Positions 19,249 through 22,647 of a DNA stretch of 22,647 bases are shown piece by piece. A program made the position numbers and the translations under genes. Location: NCBI GenBank assembly GCA_024741835.1, contig JAENRP010000513.1, forward strand, positions 1 through 22,647, written 5' to 3'. The stretch is from Diplocarpon mali. Its lineage: Eukaryota > Ascomycota > Leotiomycetes > Helotiales > Drepanopezizaceae. Under the pieces are notes generated by a model. The model saw only the letters and a list, made by a program, of their open reading frames with translations, did no database searches and was not told where the DNA came from. Every line of letters starts with the position of its first letter. Positions within the stretch are counted from its first letter, which is position 1.

Positions 19249-22200
19249 ATGATTAAGAAGACTATTAAGAATAACAACGCTAAGATCAAGCTCGATTAGT
19301 CTAACTACTAGGAATGGGAACTAGCTACTATTCAAAACTTAGCTATAAATGGCTATCTCTAATAGGCCATTGGCCCTGTTCTTCTAAAATCTGCTAAATC
19401 TAAAGGTAAATAGGAGAAGAAGAATTAGGAGGCTATAGCTACTATAGCTAAAGGCCTTACCCCTAGCCTTAATAGAAAGTATCGCACTTAGATTATAGTC
19501 GATGACGCTTACGCTCTTTAGAACACTCTTAAAGTAGGAGAGAGCAAACTTGTTAAGAACTCTGAAACTTATATGAACTTGATTAAACAGTTTAATAAGG
19601 CCAAGTATATTCCCTACTCTAAGTCGTTCAAAGACTACGTCCTACGACTTAAGAGTATTTAAGCTCTCCTCTAAGGCTATAGCAACCCTCCTAACGATAC
19701 CCAAATGAAGAAGCAGTTGCTTAACGGTCTTTTAATAGTTGGAATGTGGAGTTTAATTATAATTAACCTCAAAACCTCTCTTGCAACCTTCTAAGAGATA
19801 ATTATTGCAATTTAAGAGTACGAAGTGACGTATAGATAAGAGCTGAAAGTGGCGCCTATAGCTACGCAAACAGCTGCGTTAATCGCTAAGGCCTACCTCG
19901 CAAGAGGAGGAGGCCGTAGTAGAGGCAGAGATAGAGGTAGAGGCAGATATAGAGGCAGAGGTAATAGAGGAAGAGGAGGAATATAATAAGGAGGAATACA
20001 GAAGGGAGAAAGAGGAGGGAAATGTTATAATTGCGGCAAAACTAGCCATTAGAAAGCAAAGTGCTAATTAAAGAAGAGAGGAGGAGATAAAGCTAGAGCT
20101 TAGATGGCTAAAGATAATATAACCTCATCTGTCTACTCTTATTCCTTAAAACGTGAAGTTGCTTTAATAATAGAAGCTATCGAGATAGCTTTAAGCTTAG
20201 AGGCAGATTAGCCTTCTTAGAAAGTAGACTCTAGCGCTATAAGATACTTCTCTAGAGTATAGAACGATTTTATTAAAATCAGGAAGTAGAACAACTTAAA
20301 GCAAGTTAAAATAGCAAACGGCGCGCTCTTAGAAGCAATTGGCTATAGAGACTATATTATCAACAATAAACTGACGCTATATAACGTATAGTACGTTCTA
20401 TCATTTGGTAATACCCGACTTATATCGGTCTTGAAGCTCGGCAATGATAATATTACTATGATCTTTAGTAAAGAAGAGGTAAAAGGGTATTAAGGCGATG
20501 ATATAGTATTTACTATACTATAGCTTAGTGGATTATTCACTTTATCTCAATCGCATACTGCTACTGCAATTGAAGCAGATGAAAAGGCTATAAACCTTAG
20601 CCTTATGCAACCTTTAGAACTAATTAATATAGAGACGATACTGCAAAACTTAAATAAAACGGATTCAGAGCTCTTCTATAAGAGACTAGGTCACCTTAAC
20701 TATACTGAGCTAAAGAAGCTAGTCGATGATAACTATAGTCTGAATATAGAAGCTCGAATCGCTCTTAAAGGGGAGAGAAACTGCGAAAGCTGCTTAGCAG
20801 GCAGAATAAAGGAGCAATTTAATAAGAAAATAGATATAAGAATAGATAAGATCTATAGAAGACTCTACGCCGATATATTAGGAATACTACTGCTATCAAT
20901 TAGGGGGTATCGCTACTTCCTACTAGTAGTAGATAATGCCTGCAGATGCTATTAGATAAGGTTATTAAAGAATAAGAGCGCTAATAAGATATAGCTAAAA
21001 ATCAAAGACCTAAAGAAGCAACTAGAGATAGAGAACTCTACTTTAGTAGTATACTAGAGGTCTGATAATAGTATAGGAGAATTCGGAGGCAGATTCTTAC
21101 TATAGCTATTAGAAGGAGGTATGACCTTAGAACCTTCACCTGCTTATAAGTATAGTTTAAATAGCGTTATCGAACGTTGGATATACGAAATTACGAAAAT
21201 AGCTCGCTCTTGCATATATGATACTAAGATGAATAGCTATATATGGTACTACGCTATGGAATAGGCCTATAGGCTGAAGAATAGGAGGCCTATAAAGGCT
21301 TTACCTTTTGGAGAGCTAAAAGGCCTAACTCTATTAGAGGCGTACTTAAAACGTACTAAAGATCTTTTAAAAATCAGAGTATTTAGGTCTAGGGCGTTCC
21401 TATTAAATAATAGAGGAAATGGCCTAAGTAAGTTCGAGTCAAGAACTATAATAGGAGCTTAGATACTTATAAGTATAATAAGCTCGAAGACGTATAAGCT
21501 ATTAAACGTCGAGACTTTAAAAGAACTAATATCTGCTAATATCAAATTTGACGAATACTTAATGTATAATATAAGAGAAGTACAACTGCAGGAAAGACCT
21601 TAGAATAGGAGGCTAGCATATGGTGCTATAAGCTTAATAAGACCTATAAAGCCAGTAGATATTATAGAAAGACCTCTTGTAAGAGTTATAAAGAGGCTAG
21701 TATATGAAATTGAGAGAGTATATAGTACTAAAAGACCTATAACGTTAGAGTCGTTAGAAAATAGGCAAATCTATAGTAATAAAGCTGAAGTAAGAGGTAC
21801 TAAACCTTAAAGGGTGATAGAAAATATCCTTAAAGCGTCTGATTAACGCGTTCTAAAGCAAATAGAGACTCCTACCTTACGGTATGGCAGGAAGCTGAAG
21901 CCAAAACGAGTATTTGGTAAGATTAATACTTAAGAGAGTATATTGACCTCTATAGGAAATCAACCAACTGTTCCTATAGAGGTAATATTAGTATATAATA
22001 TGCTAAGTCAGAATCTAAAAGAATAGAGAGAAGTAATACTTAGTGAATTCGAAGCTATAAAATCAGTAGGAACCTTTAAAATAATATTAGGTAAACCTCC
22101 TATTAAAAGAAAGCTAATAAAATCGAGATTAGTTCTATGAAATAAGATTGTAAATAGAGTATTAGTAAGAAGGAAGGCTAGAATCGTACTAAAAGGCTAT

Positions 22201-22647
22201 AAGCAATAGTATAAGGTAGATTACTTCGATACTTTTGCTAGCGTTATTAGGTATATAACTCTACGAGTTCTACTCGCCTTTGCAGCCTTAAGAGACCTAG
22301 AAATCGAGCAAATCAATATCGATATAGCCTTTTTAAACGCGTACTTAGCTAAAGACGTATATATAGCACTACTAAACGACGAATGCGACCTATTCTACGA
22401 ATTATACCCTTAACTTTAAGGAAAATAAGCTTATATCAAGCTTCTAAGGTCATTATACAGCTTAAAATAAGCACCTCGAGAATAGTGGCTACTAGTCAAA
22501 GATGAAATAGAGAAGGCTGGCCTACGAAGCGCTGAAGCAGATCCAAATCTGTTTATATAGGAAAATCAAGCTAATAATACAACTGCGTATATATTAGTCT
22601 TTATAGACGATATGCTAATTATTAGAAAATAATAAGATTGCGATTAC
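19249..22647 (+). pseudogene. Ty1/Copia gag-pol polyprotein, RIP-decayed, cut by the right edge
   Basis: From an ATG at 19249 a single frame can be followed to the window end, broken by many stops (mostly TAG, some TAA) but with no frameshift at the landmarks checked. In order: Gag region (19249 to about 19860), an Arg/Gly-rich stretch (about 19905-19980), a CCHC zinc knuckle with a stop inside it (from 20023), a protease-like DSSA motif near 20230, a Gag-pre-integrase domain with RLGHLN and CESCLAGR (about 20660-20810), the integrase start (RLYADILG, near 20860), and the Copia reverse transcriptase with FASV, NIDIAFLNAYL and the catalytic FIDDMLI at 22600-22620. RNase H and the 3' LTR lie outside. 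Integrase before reverse transcriptase defines Copia rather than Gypsy order. The DNA is very TpA-rich. Inactive copy. Confidence 0.94.
20605..20955 (+). pseudogene. Longest stop-free piece of the Copia pol: Gag-pre-integrase and integrase start
   Basis: This 116-codon stretch happens to have no stop and may be called as a separate gene by automatic annotation. It is a fragment of the surrounding polyprotein, in the same frame as the Gag start (offset 1356 bp, divisible by three). It carries the ERNCESCLAGR metal-binding Cys pair of the pre-integrase region and ends inside the integrase core at a TAG. Confidence 0.85.

Overview
The window looks like nuclear DNA of a filamentous ascomycete (Pezizomycotina). 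Evidence: short GT-AG introns of 47-194 bp with CTGAC/CTAAT-like branch sites, a Zn(II)2Cys6 transcription factor, a Fus3/Kss1-type MAP kinase of the usual 355 residues, and two transposons broken almost only by C-to-T/G-to-A type stop codons, the mark of repeat-induced point mutation (RIP). The genus cannot be told from the sequence alone.

Layout, left to right. 1-625 (- strand): a RIP-decayed Tc1/mariner transposase running off the left edge. 626-4976: no convincing gene; GC-rich DNA with many simple repeats (a G-quadruplex-type pentamer array, a pyrimidine mirror tract, a degenerate 15-16 bp AT-rich minisatellite, a CATGTGG-type array). 4977-7418 (+): a five-exon Zn2Cys6 regulator. 7902-8828 (-): VPS51 of the GARP tethering complex, divergent from RMI1 (9117-9860, +) of the Sgs1-Top3-Rmi1 complex. 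10243-10256: an assembly gap of 14 N. 10494-11874 (-): the four-exon pheromone/filamentation MAP kinase. 11875-14677: gene-free, with (GGA)n and (TCCATC)n tracts. 14678-17674 (-): SEC24 of the COPII coat, divergent from a small single-pass membrane protein (18205-18649, +). From about 18951 to the right edge (+): a RIP-decayed Ty1/Copia retrotransposon with a probable 5' LTR, then gag, zinc knuckle, integrase and reverse transcriptase, still in a single reading frame.

The genes do not form a pathway or biosynthetic cluster. They are housekeeping and regulatory genes (vesicle coat, tether, DNA-repair cofactor, signalling kinase, transcription factor) between two inactivated transposons. SEC24 and VPS51 both serve membrane traffic but act at different steps and are not adjacent. 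Third-codon-position GC is very high in the left genes (transcription factor, VPS51, RMI1), intermediate in the MAP kinase and near even in SEC24. I found no previously undescribed multi-gene system. The points most worth checking are the frame-preserving decay of both transposons, the compositional shift near the gap, the tiny last exon of SEC24, the uncertain end of the small membrane protein, and the repeat-rich left intergenic region.
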